Assembly: GCA_031555145.1 (NCBI GenBank)
Contig: JAVBUR010000043.1
Coordinates: 1-64,000, forward strand
Reading direction: 5' to 3'
From: JAJDIA01 sp031555145
GTDB taxonomy: Bacteria > Bacteroidota > Bacteroidia > Bacteroidales > Tannerellaceae
DNA length: 64,000 nt
Under the pieces are notes generated by a model, which was not told the DNA's origin, made no database searches, and saw only the letters and a list, made by a program, of their open reading frames with translations. This document shows positions 26,264 to 35,175 of this stretch, one piece after another. Positions within the stretch are counted from its first letter, which is position 1; each line of letters begins with the position of its first letter. The position numbers were made by a program, and so were the translations under genes.

Positions 26264-27010
26264 GGAACGCTGCGCCAGAAATTCGAAGAATTTATCCTTA
26301 TAACTGTCTGAGATCGGGATATATTCCTTCCCGAAGACAATACGGTTGCGTTCGATCACCTTGATCTTCTCCGGTTGCACGATAAAGGAACGGTGCACAC
26401 GGACAAAGCGGCTTTCGGGCAGCAGGTCTTCCATCGTCTTCATACTCATCAGCGAGAGGATCGGACGCGCCTCTCCATCGACATATATCTTGACGTAATC
26501 CTTCAACCCTTCGATATAGAGGATATTACGGAGTTCGACCTGCACCAGACGGTACTCGGTCTTGATAAAGATACTTTCGGCCTCCTCCTTCTCCCGGGCC
26601 ATAGCAGTAGCGGCCGTAGCAACGGGTACTTCCTCAGGCTGCTTGCGCAGCATTTCATACCATTGCAGGGCTTTGTTGGCCGACTTCAGGAAATCGGGAT
26701 AGTTGATCGGCTTCAGCAGATAGTCCAACGCATTCACCTTATAACTGTCGAGCGCATACTGGTCGAAGGCCGTGGTAAAGATGATACGCGTCTCGGCCTT
26801 AAGTATCTGCGAGAATTCCAACCCGCTCAACTCTGGCATCTGGATATCCAGAAAGAGCAGATCGACCGGATGGTTGGTCAGTTCCGACAAGGCATTGAGG
26901 GCACTGTTATACGTCCCTTGCAATTGCAGGAAAGGCGTCTTGTTCGCATAGCTTTCCAGCAGGCTGACAGCCAGCGGTTCGTCGTCGATAATGGCACAGG
27001 TGAGTATCAT
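26246..27010 (-). CDS. LytTR-family response regulator
   Basis: 254 residues. The receiver domain (about 3-115) has phospho-acceptor D55 in LLFLDIQMPELSGLEF, and the DD pair and Lys (DYLLKPI) are present. A linker precedes a C-terminal LytTR DNA-binding domain (about 150-250: FIKTEYRLVQVELRNILYIE, RFVRVHRSFIV). It is the cognate partner of the histidine kinase, whose stop overlaps its start by 4 bases. The gene is downstream of the MacAB-TolC export genes, so it may control them or itself (inference). Confidence 0.95.
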   Translation of the reverse strand: MILTCAIIDDEPLAVSLLESYANKTPFLQLQGTYNSALNALSELTNHPVDLLFLDIQMPELSGLEFSQILKAETRIIFTTAFDQYALDSYKVNALDYLLKPINYPDFLKSANKALQWYEMLRKQPEEVPVATAATAMAREKEEAESIFIKTEYRLVQVELRNILYIEGLKDYVKIYVDGEARPILSLMSMKTMEDLLPESRFVRVHRSFIVQPEKIKVIERNRIVFGKEYIPISDSYKDKFFEFLAQRSLLPKI

Positions 27011-28101
27011 AAGGCAGTTTCATTTACGTGGATGGATAGATAAGAGCGGTAGTTGCCTTCCTCCGGTCCGCATTCATAGGTATAATGATCCGGATAAAGG
27101 AGCGAAAGGCGGCGGCGGAGGTTGACCAGCCCAATACCTGAGCCGCTCTTATCCTGTTCGCTGTCTTTATGGAAGTCGCTGTTCAAGATCGTACATTCGA
27201 CCCGGTCGCCTTCCTGACCGATATGGATATGGATAAACGAAGGCTTATTATTGCTCACCCCATGCTTGAAGGCATTCTCGATGAGCGAGATGAACAGTAG
27301 CGGCGCAACCAACGTACCGGGCGACAAGCAACCGATGTCCGTTTTCAGTTCTACATGCTGCGGCAAGCGGATGCGCATCAGTTCGACATAGTTCCGCACA
27401 AAGTCGAGATCTTTGCCCAATGGTACCAGTGGCTGGTTGCTCTCATACATCACGTAACGCAGCATACGGCTCAGCTCATGCACCGCCTCCTGGGCCTTCT
27501 CAGGGCTGAAGGCGATCAGACTGTATATATTATTTAATGTATTGAACAGGAAGTGCGGATTAAGCTGGCTTTTGAGGTTTTGCAATTCGGCTTCGCTGCG
27601 GCTACGTTCGAGTTCCTTGCGTTCAGCCTCCATCGTGTACCAGTTACCAGTCATGCGGAACGATACCGCCAACGCCGCAATCAGACAGTAGATACTGAAG
27701 AAAGCCAATACAAAACCGATATGTTCCATGATACTGGGATCATACTCATGCGGCGGCCGGCCGCCTTCCGGAGGAATCGGTATCAGACCCTGCACATAAT
27801 ACACAGCGGCCAACAAGCCGAGGATCAGTACCGTATTCACAAGCAGGAAGCGGTAGGTCTGCTTTGCAAAGAGGAACCGCTTCACCAAATACAGGTAATT
27901 CACATAGAACAGCAGTGTGAACGAACAGATCGTGACCAGGAAATGCATGTACTTGCTCAGGGGGATCACCGTGGAGTCCCGCCCTGTAAACAGGAACGGG
28001 AATCCCAGGAACATCCCCCAGGCGATGATATGGATCAGTCCGCCCCACCGTTTGGGCGAAGCTGTTGTAATGGCTGACTGTGTGGCTTCTTTCGCTTTCA
28101 T
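27007..28101 (-). CDS. LytS/YehU-type sensor histidine kinase
   Basis: 364 residues with four hydrophobic segments in 22-150, a short coiled coil, then the His_kinase domain with H183 in LKSQLNPHFLFNTLNNIY and an HATPase region (LLFISLIENAFKHGV, SGIGLVNLRRRLSLLY). There is no periplasmic sensor domain, so the membrane part itself probably senses. A proline/glycine-rich loop sits at about 108-124. A TATATTTG box at 28106-28113 (minus strand) ends only five bases before the ATG, so the transcript could be nearly leaderless unless the gene is read from the ABC operon 52 bases upstream. Confidence 0.95.
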   Translation of the reverse strand: MKAKEATQSAITTASPKRWGGLIHIIAWGMFLGFPFLFTGRDSTVIPLSKYMHFLVTICSFTLLFYVNYLYLVKRFLFAKQTYRFLLVNTVLILGLLAAVYYVQGLIPIPPEGGRPPHEYDPSIMEHIGFVLAFFSIYCLIAALAVSFRMTGNWYTMEAERKELERSRSEAELQNLKSQLNPHFLFNTLNNIYSLIAFSPEKAQEAVHELSRMLRYVMYESNQPLVPLGKDLDFVRNYVELMRIRLPQHVELKTDIGCLSPGTLVAPLLFISLIENAFKHGVSNNKPSFIHIHIGQEGDRVECTILNSDFHKDSEQDKSGSGIGLVNLRRRLSLLYPDHYTYECGPEEGNYRSYLSIHVNETAL

Positions 28102-28153
28102 TTCACAAATATAGAAAGATGAATCAATGCTTTATCAGATAAAGGAGGAATAT

Positions 28154-29374
28154 TTATTCATACCGGATGGCTTCGATCGGGTCGAGTTGTGCTGCTTTCT
28201 TCGCCGGATACCAGCCGAAGAACACACCGGTAAACGTACAGACCACGAACGAGAGCACTACACTCCACCATTGCACGGCTGCCGGGAAGGAGGTAAACGC
28301 GGCGATCAAGGCCGACAGCCCACCTCCGAGGAAGACGCCGATAATCCCGCCCGTCACACTGATCATAATCGATTCGATCAGGAACTGTGCCAATATATCC
28401 CGGCCTTTGGCGCCGATACTCATACGGAGGCCGATCTCGCGGGTACGCTCGGTGACCGACACATACATGATATTCATAATCCCGATCCCACCTACCAACA
28501 ACGAGATACCGGCCACGGCTCCGAGCAGGATGGTGAGCATATCCATCACGCCCGACATCGTTTTGCTGAGTTCTTCCATGGAGCGGATCGTGAAGTCGTC
28601 GTCCTGGTCATCCCGCAGTTTATGGTTGCGGCGGAGAAGTTCGGTGATCTCGTCGATCGCCTGTTCCGTATATTCTTCCTTGATGGCCGAGGCGTTGATA
28701 CCCTGCAGGTGGGTAATGGCCAACACACGCTTCTGGATGGTGGTGAAAGGCGCCAGGATCAGGTCGTCCTGGTCCATGCCCATACTGTTATACCCTTTGC
28801 TTGTCAACACCCCTACAATCTGGAAAGGGATCTTGTTGAAGCGGATCACCTTGCCGACGGGGTCCTCCCCATTGGGGAAGAGTTCGTCGACCACCGTCTT
28901 ACCGATGACGCACACCTTGGCGGCGGCATTGATATCCTGTTCGGTAAACATATCCCCATCGTCGACCGACAGTCGGCGGATCTCCAGGTAGTCCTGGTTC
29001 ACGCCATACACTGTGGTCGGCTTGTTGTTGGCGCCATAGATAGCCTGCCCGCTGCTGTTCACTGTCGGCGAAACGGCAGCCAGGAAACGCGTCTCCTCTA
29101 CAATACTCTTATAGTCGTTCATCTTCAGCGTCTCCATGGCCGACGCACTCTGTCGTACACCGCCACGCATATCGGCTCCCGGCTGGATCATGATCAGGTT
29201 GGATCCCATTTCGGCGATCTGCGACTTGATACTCTCTTTCGATCCCTGCCCGATGGCCAACATGGTAATCACCGAAGCCACACCGATAATAATACCCAAC
29301 ATGGTGAGGAAAGCCCTCATCTTGTTGTTGGATACGGCCTTCATGGCGATCTTTATTAAGTTTGTTCCGTTCAT
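28154..29374 (-). CDS. MacB-type ABC transporter permease
   Basis: 406 residues. An N-terminal transmembrane helix (NKMRAFLTMLGIIIGVASVI) is followed by a large periplasmic MacB_PCD domain (about 45-265) and three C-terminal FtsX helices (LLGAVAGISLLVGGIGIMNI ... GIIGVFLGGGLSALI ... VVLSFVVCTFTGVFFGWYPA). The end KKAAQLDPIEAIRYE is the standard MacB terminus. It works with the separately encoded ATPase, unlike E. coli MacB where they are fused. The substrate is unknown: macrolides, peptides or lipoproteins are possibilities. Confidence 0.95.
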   Translation of the reverse strand: MNGTNLIKIAMKAVSNNKMRAFLTMLGIIIGVASVITMLAIGQGSKESIKSQIAEMGSNLIMIQPGADMRGGVRQSASAMETLKMNDYKSIVEETRFLAAVSPTVNSSGQAIYGANNKPTTVYGVNQDYLEIRRLSVDDGDMFTEQDINAAAKVCVIGKTVVDELFPNGEDPVGKVIRFNKIPFQIVGVLTSKGYNSMGMDQDDLILAPFTTIQKRVLAITHLQGINASAIKEEYTEQAIDEITELLRRNHKLRDDQDDDFTIRSMEELSKTMSGVMDMLTILLGAVAGISLLVGGIGIMNIMYVSVTERTREIGLRMSIGAKGRDILAQFLIESIMISVTGGIIGVFLGGGLSALIAAFTSFPAAVQWWSVVLSFVVCTFTGVFFGWYPAKKAAQLDPIEAIRYE

Positions 29375-29416
29375 TGTCTTTTACTTTTTTGCGAACCCAT
29401 TAATCATTCTTGCGGA

Positions 29417-30157
29417 TCAGTCCTCATTCTTCGGTAGCTTCGCCAGTGCTTCGGCGGCCGAAAGGATCTTATTGTTTGTCGTATCACTTACCACCCGTCC
29501 GTCGCGCAGCAGGATGTTACGGCCGCTGTATTGGGCGATCTCGGGGTTGTGGGTCACAAAGATGATGGTACGTCCTTCGGCATGCAGGCGTTGAAACAGT
29601 ACCAGGATGTCATAACTCGTACGGGTATCGAGGTTACCGGTTGCCTCATCCGCCAGGATCACTGCCGGATCGTTCACCAGGGCACGGGCAATGGCGACGC
29701 GTTGCATCTGCCCGCCCGACATCTGGTTGCTCTTGTGCTGCAGGCGGTCGCCCAGGCCGACGGCCATCAAGGCGTCGACTGCCTTCTGCCGGCGTGCCGA
29801 AGCGCTGTACGACGGGTTGTACATCAACGGCAGTTCCACGTTCTCCACCGCCGTGGTCTTTGCCAGCAGGTTGTAGCTCTGGAATACGAAACCGATCTTC
29901 CGGTTGCGCAGCGTGGCACGGGAGTTCTTTCCCATCGTACGGACCGACACACCATCGAGGTAGTAGTCTCCTTTAGTCGGCGTGTCGAGGCAACCGAGCG
30001 TATTCAGCAGCGTACTCTTTCCCGAACCGGAGGTGCCCATGATGGTCACAAACTCCCCTTCGTGGATGGTGAAGGAAACACCACGCAGGGCGTGGACCGT
30101 TTCATCACCGACAACGAAGTCGCGGGAAATATTATCAAGTTTGATGATCTCTTTCAT
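29417..30157 (-). CDS. MacB/LolD-type ABC transporter ATP-binding protein
   Basis: 246 residues with Walker A GTSGSGKST near residue 42, Q-loop FQSYNLL, signature MSGGQMQRVAIARAL, Walker B VILADEATGNLD and H-loop VTHN. It powers the mechanotransmission export system with the permease 42 bases downstream and the adaptor 11 bases upstream. Confidence 0.96.
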   Translation of the reverse strand: MKEIIKLDNISRDFVVGDETVHALRGVSFTIHEGEFVTIMGTSGSGKSTLLNTLGCLDTPTKGDYYLDGVSVRTMGKNSRATLRNRKIGFVFQSYNLLAKTTAVENVELPLMYNPSYSASARRQKAVDALMAVGLGDRLQHKSNQMSGGQMQRVAIARALVNDPAVILADEATGNLDTRTSYDILVLFQRLHAEGRTIIFVTHNPEIAQYSGRNILLRDGRVVSDTTNNKILSAAEALAKLPKNED

Positions 30158-30168
30158 ACCGTTGGATG

Positions 30169-31449
30169 TTAGCGCGGGGCATTACCTCCGCCGTTACCAT
30201 TACCGTTACCTTCGCTCTTGCTTTCGTCGTCGCTCTTATTTTTTTTGTTCTGGCTTCCCGGAGGACCCGGCATGAATGGGTTGCGGCTTCCTCCGGCGGC
30301 CATCTGCGGACCTACGTTTTCAAGGCCGGTAACCACTTCTTCACCATCGATCAGTCCATCTACGACTTCCACCATATTGAGGGTCGACGAGCCAGTGGTG
30401 ATCACCTTCGGTTGCAGTTCCTGTCCTACCCTCTTCCATACGATCCGTTTACCGGCCGGGGCTTCCTTCGACGCGTCTTTTACCGTCAGGTTCAGGGCAT
30501 CCAACTGGGCTTCGTCCGGAATAAAGCGCAAGGCTTTGCTAGGAACGGTGAGCACATCGGGACGTTCGAGCGTATAGATCGTCACCGTGGCGGTAAGACC
30601 CGGTTTGAGTTTCAGGTCGGGGTTGTAGGCGCTGACCACTACTTCGTAGGTGACTACGTTCGAGGTGGTGGTCGCTTCGAGCCGTACCTGCGTCACCTTG
30701 CCTTCGAAGATATCATCCGGGTAGGCATCCACCTTAAAGGTCACCTTCTGGCCTTCTTCCACCTGGCCTATGTCGGCTTCATCCACATCGGCAATGACGC
30801 GCATCTGGGTGAGGTCGTTGGCGATGGTGAACAGCGTCGGCGTACTGAAGCCGGCGGCCACCGTCTGGCCTTCTTCCACGGCGCGGTTGATCACGACGCC
30901 GTCGATCGGGCTCGTAATGATGGCATATTGCAGGTTACGGTCAACCTTGACCATGTCCGACTGGTTGCGCTCGTAGCTCTGACGGGCTTTTTCGTAATTA
31001 TAGGTAGCCGTTTCGTAGTCGGTATCGCTGATAAGTTTCTTTTCATACAGTGTCTTGCTACGGACAAAGTTCTTTGTCTGATAATCGTACTCGGTCTTAC
31101 TGCTGGCCAGGTCGGCTTTCTTCGACCGTTGTTCGGCCAGGAGATTGATCTTATCCATTTCGGCGATCAACTGTCCTTTCTTTACTTCGCTGTTAAAGTC
31201 GACATAGATTTTGTCGATAATACCCGATACCTGCGTACCGACTTCTACTTTGATAACAGGCTCGACCGTTCCGGTAGCGGTCACCACGTTGGTGATCGTT
31301 GTCCGCCCGACACGTGCCGTATCCAGCCGCAACGCCTTGGCAGCCGATTTACCCAACAGGAGAGGCAGGCAGGCAAGCACTACCACTGCAACGACGACTC
31401 CGATAATTACTTTCTTCTTTTTCATATCTGATGCTTTTTTATTGTTCAA
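30169..31449 (-). CDS. MacA-like periplasmic adaptor (HlyD/membrane-fusion family)
   Basis: 426 residues. A single N-terminal membrane anchor (KKKVIIGVVVAVVVLACLPL) is followed by split biotinyl-lipoyl half-motifs (VKVEVGTQVSGIIDKIYVDF; ITSPIDGVVINRAVEEGQTV) flanking an alpha-helical hairpin, then beta-barrel and membrane-proximal domains. The C-terminus is a low-complexity Asn/Gly/Lys tail. It bridges the ABC permease to TolC. Its start overlaps the tolC stop by 4 bases. Confidence 0.95.
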   Translation of the reverse strand: MNNKKASDMKKKKVIIGVVVAVVVLACLPLLLGKSAAKALRLDTARVGRTTITNVVTATGTVEPVIKVEVGTQVSGIIDKIYVDFNSEVKKGQLIAEMDKINLLAEQRSKKADLASSKTEYDYQTKNFVRSKTLYEKKLISDTDYETATYNYEKARQSYERNQSDMVKVDRNLQYAIITSPIDGVVINRAVEEGQTVAAGFSTPTLFTIANDLTQMRVIADVDEADIGQVEEGQKVTFKVDAYPDDIFEGKVTQVRLEATTTSNVVTYEVVVSAYNPDLKLKPGLTATVTIYTLERPDVLTVPSKALRFIPDEAQLDALNLTVKDASKEAPAGKRIVWKRVGQELQPKVITTGSSTLNMVEVVDGLIDGEEVVTGLENVGPQMAAGGSRNPFMPGPPGSQNKKNKSDDESKSEGNGNGNGGGNAPR

Positions 31450-32759
31450 ATGGTAATAGGCTCCTTCTGGTAGATGTGGAGCAACTGGATGCTCATGATC
31501 GCCATGTATTTACTCTGCAACACTTCCTGTTGGGAGTTGAGCAGGTTGTTCTTCTCGGTGAGCAGTTCGAGGGTGTTCTTCATCCCGAGATAGAATTGTT
31601 CCTGGGTGAGGTTGAAGCTTTTTTCGACATACTCCAGGCGTTCGTTGGCCGAGAGGTATTGTGTCTGTGCTGAGGTGGCGTCGAGATAGACTCCTTCGAC
31701 GGAGCGCAACAGGCTCTTCTGCGTATTCAGCAGGTCGAGTTGGCTGGTGGTGACGGCATAACGCGCCTTGTTGACCGACGTCTTGTTCTGCCGCTGGCTG
31801 TAGATAGGGATACTCAGGGTGAGGCCTACGCTTTCGTTGAACTTGTTCCATATCTGGGAGCCGAAGGTATAGTCCGTGCCGGAAAGGTGGCCGGTACCGA
31901 TACCGGCGTTGAATGAGAGCGAAGGCAGGTAACCACCCTTGGCGCGCTTCACTTCCAGTTCGGCCTTGTCGATAGCCAATTCGCCGCTACGTATTTCGGG
32001 CATTACGGCGAGAGAGTTCGCATAGATATCCTGTTTGTCGGGCAGGGGGACGACTACGTTGCTGTCGGTCAGTTCGGGGACCTCCAGTGCCATCTCTTCC
32101 ATGATATCGAGTTCAAGCAATTGCTTAAGCTGGAGTTTATACGTGTCGAGGTTCTTGCGGGCGACCACGAGCTGATACTTATCGGTACTATACTGGCTCT
32201 CCATCTGAGCCAGGTCGACCGGCGAGATGGAGCCGGCCTTGAGGAGTTCTTCCGAACGGTCGCGCTGCGCCTTGGATACCTCCACCGTGTTCTCGTTGAT
32301 GCGGATGGCTTCGATGGCATAGAGCACCTGCATATAGGTTTGGACGAGGGAGATGCGGATATCGTTCTCGCTCTGTTCGATGCTCAGGCCGTTCACTTCG
32401 TCCTGGATCTCCTGCTGCTTGATGGCGTTCGAGCGGCGACCGCCGTCGAAGAGTGTCCAGTTGGCGTTCACGCTGTAGTTGCCACTGTAGCTGTTGTTGT
32501 TCATCGTCTCGCCTGAAGGATAGTTGACGAAGCCCTGTGTAACCGACGCCGACAGCGAAGGGAACAACTGTGCCTTCGCCTGTCTGGTATCTTCTTCGCC
32601 CGAGAGCAGGTTGACTTTACTTTTCTTCACCTGGATGTTCTGCTCCAGGGCATAGTTCAGACAGTCGGCCAACGTCCAACGGTCGGGCTTCTGCTGTGCC
32701 TGTGTTCCTGTTGCCGTCAACAGGCATACGAGCAATAAGAGAATGGAATACTGTTTCAT
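31446..32759 (-). CDS. TolC-family outer-membrane efflux protein
   Basis: 437 residues with a signal peptide (SILLLLVCLLTATGTQAQQ) and two tandem OEP repeats of long helices and short strands (WTLADCLNYALEQNIQVKKS; PEIRSGELAIDKAELEVKRA). It forms the outer-membrane channel of the tripartite pump and is the first gene of the operon. A Bacteroidetes promoter lies just upstream. Confidence 0.95.
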   Translation of the reverse strand: MKQYSILLLLVCLLTATGTQAQQKPDRWTLADCLNYALEQNIQVKKSKVNLLSGEEDTRQAKAQLFPSLSASVTQGFVNYPSGETMNNNSYSGNYSVNANWTLFDGGRRSNAIKQQEIQDEVNGLSIEQSENDIRISLVQTYMQVLYAIEAIRINENTVEVSKAQRDRSEELLKAGSISPVDLAQMESQYSTDKYQLVVARKNLDTYKLQLKQLLELDIMEEMALEVPELTDSNVVVPLPDKQDIYANSLAVMPEIRSGELAIDKAELEVKRAKGGYLPSLSFNAGIGTGHLSGTDYTFGSQIWNKFNESVGLTLSIPIYSQRQNKTSVNKARYAVTTSQLDLLNTQKSLLRSVEGVYLDATSAQTQYLSANERLEYVEKSFNLTQEQFYLGMKNTLELLTEKNNLLNSQQEVLQSKYMAIMSIQLLHIYQKEPITI

Positions 32760-32791
32760 ATACGATTATTTTGCTTTCACGATAACGGAAG

Positions 32792-32823
32792 CAAAAGTAT
32801 CATCCCCCTTCTCCCCTGTCAAA
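32792..32823 (-). promoter_or_regulatory. Promoter of the tolC-macA-macB operon
   Basis: The minus strand reads TTTG (32820-32823), a 20-nt spacer, then TACTTTTG (32792-32799), giving a leader of about 28 nt before the ATG at 32759. Confidence 0.7.
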
Positions 32824-32978
32824 CACATTATATAGATCGGTCGAAGCAATAGACAAAGCCCACTTTTCAGCCGATTAGGGGATGGTTTCCGATTCGTCGA
32901 TGATCCCGGGGAATTTGTCGATCATTTGCCTGCAATTGCTTCAGATATGTCCGAAATTGAACATTTTTGTGTGGGTGA

Positions 32979-33188
32979 ATACCGCGTCAGCGGTATCGTG
33001 TTGGTAGCCGTGGGTGCAAGCCCACGGACATGTAATTGGATTGTGTTTTATGCGCCGCGTCAGCAGTGCCGTGTTTGTAGGCCGGCACCGCTGACGCGGC
33101 GCATGATAATTGTTGTTATTCTAATTGACCGTGGGCTCGGCTTCACCAGCACCCACGGCTACGAACACAATGCCCGTGACCGGGCATT
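32979..33188. repeat. Nested palindromic element (REP/BIME-like), five stem-loops in mirror order
   Basis: The element is symmetrical. The outer left hairpin is ATACCGC-GTCA-GCGGTAT (32979-32996). The left core hairpin is CCGTGGG / CCCACGG (33008-33014 with 33021-33027). The central long hairpin is a 22-bp stem with one mismatch (33050-33071 with 33083-33104). An inverted copy of the left core follows (33129-33166, including CACCCACGGCTAC). The outer right hairpin is AATGCCCG-TGAC-CGGGCATT (33169-33188), whose loop is the reverse complement of the left loop. This explains most of the 550-bp gap between tolC and the next gene. The 120-codon open frame across it (32926-33288) is a by-product of the symmetry. 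Confidence 0.75.
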
Positions 33189-33256
33189 CATCGTCGCGGC
33201 GAACACCCATTACTTTCAAATTTTGTTGCTTTTGAATGTCGGGGATAGGGATAAAA

Positions 33257-33286
33257 AAAGCGGATGTCCGTGGGGGCATCCGCTTT
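33257..33286 (-). terminator. Terminator of the TPR/OmpA-like lipoprotein gene
   Basis: AAAGCGGATG / CATCCGCTTT (10-nt loop). On the minus strand it is followed by TTTTTATCCC, 24 bases past the stop codon. Confidence 0.9.
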
Positions 33287-33309
33287 AGGTTTATCTGAAA
33301 TAACAGGTG

Positions 33310-35001
33310 TTATTTGATCAGGCTGGTGAAGTCAGCGTTGGTCACATACTTCGCAAATTCGAGATCCTGGGCAGCTTCTTTAGCCATGGATCTGTCTTTA
33401 GCGATGGATGAGCGCAGGTTGCTGATTACACCGGCAGCGTTGTTGGTGCGGGCAGCTACAACAGCTTTCAGGTAGTCTGTAGTAGCATCCGGGTTCGCAA
33501 CGGCATCCAATGTCTGCTGAGCCTTGCTGTAGTCTTTAGACAGCAACTGAGCCAGAGCAGCGTTGTTGCTCTTCAGTGAACCGAAAGAGTTGGCAGCCTT
33601 TGCATAGTCACCCTGTTCGAGAGCCAATACGCCAAGGGCTTCGCTCAGTTCGTTTACGCCGGAAGCGCTACCGAACAACTGCTGAGCTTTAGATTTGTCA
33701 CCCTTTGTCAAAGCGATCAAACCGAGGTTCATGTTAGCTTCGGGGTTAGACTTAACCGAGTTAGCTTTGTTGAACAGTTCTTCAGCCTTAGCCAGGTCGC
33801 CTGCTTTGAAACGCATCATACCCATGTCATTCCATGTACGGTAATCGCCAGGATACAGTTCGGCAGCTTTCGTGTAGATCGCTTCTTTTTCAGTAGCATT
33901 GTTGGTCAATGTAGCAGCATACAGAATTTCTTCTACAGTGAGGGCTTTCGGGTTGCTCTTAGCCAGTGAGCTGATTTCGTCGTCAGACTTACCAATAATT
34001 TCGATGTTGGCAGTCAAACGAGAACGACGCAGTTGCGGCAGGATTTCGTCAGCCAGTGTGCTGAATACAGAAGAGATGTTCTTGATTTCTTTTTCACGTT
34101 GTTCCGGATCTTTGTACATAGACAGCACGCGGAGTACGAGGTCTTTGTCCTGGATGCTTGATTTGGAAACCAGTTCCTGGAAGCCTTCCCAGTCCTGAGC
34201 GGTATAACGAGCGTCAACCGGCACGTCTACTTTCTGTTTCTTCAGTTCTTTAGCCAGATACTTAGAGGTGTTTTCTTCACGTCTTTCAGCCAGGCCGGTG
34301 TTCAGTTTCACACCACCATCAGGAGAAGCATACGCAGAGATCTCGATAGCTACATTCTGATTCGGAGCTTCGTCGGCATTCTTCACCAGGTTCTTCCAGT
34401 CGGAGATTTCCTGCTTGCCCAGTTCTTTCGAACGGAGTTCAGCCTGCTGGATAAGGAACATGATGTTAGCATCGTGCGCTTCCTTGATGATGCGTTGGAA
34501 CTTGTCAGCACCGATAGCCGGTGTCGCTGTTCCGGCGTTAGCCAGTTCGGAAGTAGCAACCACGCCGTCACCGATCTTTACATCAGGCAGTGCAACGGTT
34601 TTACCTTTAATCTTGGCATCGAAAGTCAGATACAGTTCCGACTTCTTCATTTCGGGTTTATAAGCAAAAGAAGACTTCATAGTCACGTTTCCACCGGCAG
34701 CCTGCGGGATCACCTGGTTGTTACCTTTTACTTTTTCACCCTGATAGGTATAAGCAGTTCCCCATGCTTCGCCTCCGGCATAACGGAGTACCGGCGTTAC
34801 GGTTACGACTGCATTCTTGTTAAACCATTTAGCGGGATACGTAGCGTTGATAGTTACGGGCACCTGACCTCCAATAGCTTCCAGCGGTTGCGGTTCAGCC
34901 TTGATGTAATCGGAAGCCAACGGTTTCAACTTGTTTGAACAAGATGAAAAGGCTAAAATTGCAGCCATCATCAGAAATGGCAAAAAAAGCTTTTTGTTCA
35001 T
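33310..35001 (-). CDS. Lipoprotein with OmpA-like segment and TPR repeats
   Basis: 563 residues with lipobox LAFSSC (Cys about 21). The N-terminal ~150 residues are beta-rich (VPVTINATYPAKWFNKNAVV). Next, near residues 215-265, ISAYASPDGGVKLNTGLAER followed by REENTSKYLAKELKK resembles the peptidoglycan-binding OmpA-C motif (G.aD..G....N..LS..RA). From about 365 there are at least three TPR units (YPGDYRTWNDMGMMRFKAGD; NPEANMNLGLIALTKGDKSK). The uniform codon use, isolated promoter, ~70-nt leader and strong terminator suggest an abundant structural envelope protein. It is conserved-hypothetical and the exact role is not known to me. Confidence 0.88.
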   Translation of the reverse strand: MNKKLFLPFLMMAAILAFSSCSNKLKPLASDYIKAEPQPLEAIGGQVPVTINATYPAKWFNKNAVVTVTPVLRYAGGEAWGTAYTYQGEKVKGNNQVIPQAAGGNVTMKSSFAYKPEMKKSELYLTFDAKIKGKTVALPDVKIGDGVVATSELANAGTATPAIGADKFQRIIKEAHDANIMFLIQQAELRSKELGKQEISDWKNLVKNADEAPNQNVAIEISAYASPDGGVKLNTGLAERREENTSKYLAKELKKQKVDVPVDARYTAQDWEGFQELVSKSSIQDKDLVLRVLSMYKDPEQREKEIKNISSVFSTLADEILPQLRRSRLTANIEIIGKSDDEISSLAKSNPKALTVEEILYAATLTNNATEKEAIYTKAAELYPGDYRTWNDMGMMRFKAGDLAKAEELFNKANSVKSNPEANMNLGLIALTKGDKSKAQQLFGSASGVNELSEALGVLALEQGDYAKAANSFGSLKSNNAALAQLLSKDYSKAQQTLDAVANPDATTDYLKAVVAARTNNAAGVISNLRSSIAKDRSMAKEAAQDLEFAKYVTNADFTSLIK

Positions 35002-35071
35002 AATTTGATGTAAGTTTAAATGTTATATATAGATTTAATTACTTCCCTACCTGACTATCTTAACATACATG

Positions 35072-35079
35072 CAAAACTA
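35072..35079 (-). promoter_or_regulatory. -7 element of the TPR/OmpA-like lipoprotein gene
   Basis: The minus strand reads TAGTTTTG, implying a 5' leader of about 67 nt. Confidence 0.55.
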
Positions 35080-35175
35080 AACCTTTTTTTATTACAAGAG
35101 GTATAGATTCGGCAAAAACTTTCCCATTCGGGACGATTTCCACCGTATGCGGTAACACAGACTGTTCAGATCAAA

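Noticed and set aside
28127..29359. Long (410-codon) antisense frame opposite the MacB permease, and a similar 421-codon one at 30166-31431 opposite the adaptor
   Set aside because: Both mirror GC-rich, strongly recognisable genes on the other strand and contain no domain. They are codon-bias shadows.
32926..33288. 120-codon plus-strand open frame in the tolC-lipoprotein gap
   Set aside because: It lies over the mirror-symmetric hairpin element and the terminator, so the open frame reflects repeat structure, not a gene.
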